DNA from: Cricetomys ansorgei
Taxonomy: Eukaryota; Chordata; Mammalia; Rodentia; Nesomyidae
Assembly (NCBI GenBank): GCA_026225945.1
Contig: JAMJFZ010003581.1
Coordinates: 11,815,001 to 11,879,000, forward strand
Direction of reading: 5' to 3'
Length of the DNA: 64,000 nucleotides
The position numbers were made by a program, and so were the translations under genes. Shown piece after piece: positions 61,239 through 64,000 of the stretch; within the stretch, counting starts at the first letter, position 1; each line of letters starts with the position of its first letter. Under the pieces are notes generated by a model. It searched no databases. It saw only the letters and a program-made list of their open reading frames with translations, and was not told the DNA's origin.

Positions 61239-61324
61239 GGCTGTGCAGACTCACTGGCATGTAGAAAAGCTTGGTGGTCACAGTGAAGGATAAAGATGAT
61301 AGGTGCTAGTAGTTCATGCATACC
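61236..61324 (-). CDS. TBC1D5: TBC1D5 coding exon (TBC domain, starts right after the expected Q-finger)
   Basis: 89-nt internal exon. After a TTTCAG acceptor it reads GMHELLAPIIF and continues to HASESAQP plus two bases of the next codon. This matches the part of the TBC Rab-GAP domain that follows the YxQG motif. In TBC1D5 the preceding residues are Tyr-Lys-Gln, so the exon begins just after the catalytic glutamine; that glutamine and the arginine finger must lie upstream, outside the window. The start phase is 0. The 3' boundary is AG|GCAAGT, a GC donor. It is supported because joining to the 59857 exon completes a Ser codon (AG+T) and keeps the frame, whereas the nearest GT four bases downstream would give an immediate TGA. 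TBC1D5 is a GAP for RAB7 that binds retromer and controls endosome and autophagosome traffic (family knowledge). Identity is very likely. Confidence 0.95.
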
Positions 61325-62927
61325 CTGAAATGAACAGTACAGTACTAAGAGTTCACTAATAGATAGTACCAGCTGAGTCAAAGGTTTTGGTTCCTTTGCT
61401 CCACTGCTTGATATTGAACCCAAGGTTTCATGTGTGTCAAACTACATTCTCAACATGTAAATGCTTATTCAACCAATCTGCGCTACAAAGATGTCCATGT
61501 TATATAGAAAAGCTTACAAGTGGAATGTTACAAAATGAGTTCTATCTACTTTAAGAATTTGATTCTAATTCAACCAGAGCATTTATTTTTCTTTAAAATA
61601 TAGGGAGCAGTTCTTTTTTAAATGACATGACAAACAATAAATTGGCATGGTAGACAACCTTGCACCTGTCAGTTGCTTGAAGATCTGTACTCATAAATAT
61701 GAATTCCACTTATGCAAATTATAATCATGAGCTACAGTGTAAAGATCTGCACTAAGGGCAATGAAGAACTGTAGACCTAAGAAATTACACCCAATGTTTT
61801 CATTATATAATGGCTCCAAATTAGGACTCATGTAGATTTAGGAAGAGCTGAAGTCAGCTAGCTAGAAATGTTGGATAATAAGAGAAACAATCTTTAGCAA
61901 GCATGACAGAAAATGAAGTTTTCAATATAATTTTAAACATGTTTAATCAGAAACCTGACATTTCTCTGTGTATTCAACAACAAGGTTAAAATGTTTTCTC
62001 TTACACTAGTGTTCAACAAAGGATCACACAAATAGGTGAACACACAAATGTTAGTTGTCACTCTCACTTAAAAAGTTAATCTTATCCACTATTTATCCAT
62101 TTTTGTGGGGAAATAAGTAGGTTGTTACATTAGTGACTAGCCTCGTTAATACAGATTTTAATCTTTAAAGCAAAACACCTTAGCATGTAAAAACAGATTT
62201 TATTCTTCCCAGCCACTTAATGTAAGCAAATTACTACTTCTCTTTTCCTAAACAGATTAAGAATGCTTTTTTCCTATAAAAATAGAGAGAAAATATGAAC
62301 TTTACAAAAAATTACTTAATTACATACTTGCAGAGTCACAATTTACTTGTGGTGTGTAACAAAATACCATACACATCTAAATTACTTTGACATAACCATT
62401 AGAATAACATGGGAAACACTAAAAAATTAAGTGAGTTGTAGTTTAAAAGATAAGGGGAAGAGAAGGTATGGAAGTGATATAAATATAATACTCATTATTA
62501 AATTCTTAAAACATTTTAATTATAAAGAGTCATGATCTACTTAACTACTTAAAGTAGAACATTTCAGAGCAAAGCAAAATGAGAATGAAGTTAAACAGAC
62601 AGGCTTGCCTAGTAGCAAAATAAAAGCTAAAATTAAAAACTACAATAGATATCTGCATGGTAACTGTTTTGCCAATTTCTAATGGTTTGTTCATGAAAAT
62701 TCTTTTAAGTAGAACCTCTAGATATGATACCGCCCTTGATATACATCATCTTGAGAGAATCACCTACTGCAGAACACAGAAATCATCATTTCATATCTTC
62801 ATTCATATTTATAATTTTTAAAAATCTCAAGTCACTCAATTAAATTGTTGTTGTACTGCCTTAACTGCTAGTGAGACTAAACTAAAAAATCTCTGTTGGA
62901 CGTTTTTATTTAACAAGCAGTCCATTC

Positions 62928-62928
<1 letters not shown>

Positions 62929-62967
<39 letters not shown>
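62929..62967. repeat. (TG)n microsatellite
   Basis: About 19 uninterrupted TG units, at the 3' (tail) side of a minus-strand SINE remnant. Confidence 0.95.
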
Positions 62968-62984
62968 GTTCTTTCATGTATGTA

Positions 62985-63335
62985 CATGTATGGTATGCAT
63001 TTATTTGTTTTCATTTATGTCAGTACACATGAGTTTGAGGGTGAATATGCACGTACATGAATATGTGGAAGACTCAAGTTGACATCATTAATCTATCTTA
63101 ATTGCTCTTCTGTCTTATTGATTGAGTAGGAATTAACTCCAGGGCTTGAAGATATAGCAAGTGTTGTTAGCCAGGGTGTACTGGAGACCCTATCTGTGTA
63201 CCCTGAGCCAGAACTCCAGGTAGGCCTCCCTAACCACCCATCACTGACAGTTCCCAGAGAACCGCACTTAGGTCTTCCTGGGCAGGAAGAGCTTTAACTG
63301 AGCTACCTCCACAGTGCTAGCCTACCGCAGTGTGT
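62985..63335 (-). repeat. Composite tRNA/B1-type SINE (B4-like), degraded
   Basis: Reverse orientation: TATGTGGAAGACTCAAGTTG, TCTTATTGATTGAGTAGGAA, GGGCTTGAAGATATAGCAAG and, at the head end, TTTAACTGAGCTACCTCCAC. Same family as 17762-18120. Confidence 0.65.
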
Positions 63336-63761
63336 AAAGTGTATAGCACTTCTTCACCTAAAATCAAAGACATTGAGATTATTTACATTTTAAAAATATT
63401 TCCCATGTTTATCATTTTCTTTCAGTTTTAATATACTATGTCACACTGAAGTTAATATTACAATAAATCACCTTTTGGGTATTTTTGTTTATTTCATTCC
63501 CCAAAATACTTCTCTGAGATAAAGTTAGTTCGGAAGGAGAAGGCTTCCTTTACTTCAGTTCTTTCTTCATTTATTTCACAATAGGCTCATTTTTGATCAG
63601 GGAAGAGTCATGTGATTTATTTACAAACAATTAAACAACTTACTTTAATAAACACTCCATTGCTAATAACTTCATAAGGTACACAGGTAATTTCCCCAGA
63701 GTTCTGAAATGCCACCTTTTATTATAAGTTGAATGTTTACTCTATGCTTTTTCATTGGTGT

Positions 63762-63905
63762 GCTAGGTGAGTTTTTCTACTTGACATAAGTCTTGCCATA
63801 TCTGGGAAGAAGAACTCTTAACTGAGAAAATGCATCCAAAAATTTGCCTATAGGCAAGTTTGTAGGTCACTTTCTTAATTAATGATGGGTGCGCAAGTGT
63901 TCTAA
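63762..63905 (-). repeat. Rodent repeat fragment (3' part of the 32560-32950 family)
   Basis: On the minus strand: CATCATTAATTAAGAAAGTG, CTTGCCTATAGGCAAATTTT, GATGCATTTTCTCAGTTAAG and TATGTCAAGTAGAAAAACTC, in the same order as the end of the plus-strand copy at 32560-32950. The 64-codon ORF overlapping it is therefore repeat-derived. Confidence 0.65.
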
Positions 63906-64000
63906 CAAATGTGGGTGGTGCTACCGACAGCTGTAGGCTGCTGTGGCGGCACACCAAGAAGACTTGGTGGTATATTCATAGGTGTTAACCCTGCCAGATC

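Larger units (their letters stand above)
61325..64000 (-). other. TBC1D5: TBC1D5 intron, 3' part (upstream of the first exon in the window)
   Basis: Non-coding and AT-rich. 61325-62928 holds nothing I can recognise. A (TG)n tract (62929-62967), a tRNA-derived SINE remnant (about 62985-63335) and a fragment of a high-copy rodent repeat (about 63762-63905) follow. The remaining 95 bases are unassigned. I searched the minus strand for the preceding exon (ending in the Tyr-x-Gln motif) and did not see it, so it lies beyond the window. Confidence 0.8.

Noticed and set aside
63763..63957. Minus-strand 64-codon ORF considered as the next TBC1D5 exon
   Set aside because: Its residues do not match TBC1D5, and most of it aligns with a high-copy repeat seen at 32560-32950.

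Overview
This window is mammalian nuclear DNA from a rodent, most likely a muroid (mouse, rat, hamster or vole group). It is AT-rich and intron-dominated, with many B1 SINEs, tRNA-derived B2/B3/B4-type SINEs, decayed rodent LINE-1 copies, long (CA)n tracts and ERV-type LTRs. The species cannot be fixed from the sequence alone.

The only protein-coding gene I can support is part of TBC1D5, a Rab GTPase-activating protein that acts on RAB7 and works with retromer. It lies on the minus strand. Six consecutive coding exons are present. In transcript order they are 61324-61236, 59857-59807, 59701-59632, 58282-58110, 24000-23858 and 9410-9304. Together they give 633 nt (211 codons), start and end in phase 0, and contain no stop or frameshift, so the gene looks intact. 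They encode the C-terminal two thirds or so of the TBC domain. The exons with the arginine finger and glutamine finger lie beyond position 64000, and the C-terminal exons lie before position 1. The introns are 1378, 105, 1349, 34109 and 14447 bp. One donor, after the 61236 exon, is GC instead of GT.

About 99% of the window is intron. 1-9303: an LTR (about 4440-5375) followed by an internally deleted L1 (about 5590-7965). 9411-23857: a second LTR of the same family (about 10890-12118), a SINE-dense stretch (13.2-20.5 kb), a 75-bp tandem duplication at 20.6 kb and an L1 3' end at 21 kb. 24001-58109: a roughly 1 kb rodent repeat at 28.5-29.5 kb, a second copy at 52.1-53.2 kb, and an inverted third copy beside that one (51.77-52.08 kb). 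It also holds a long decayed L1 with 5' promoter monomers (34.4-38.4 kb), a local 130-bp duplication split by an A-rich spacer (48.84-49.20 kb), two candidate cis-regulatory patches (44.2 and 47.9 kb) and an unidentified CpG-rich ORF remnant (53.6-54.06 kb). 58.3-64 kb: the closely spaced TBC exons with few repeats.

I found no rRNA, tRNA gene, CRISPR array, operon or new biological system. The points most worth checking are the GC-AG intron, the inverted repeat pair, the split duplication, the two regulatory candidates and the unidentified ORF remnant.
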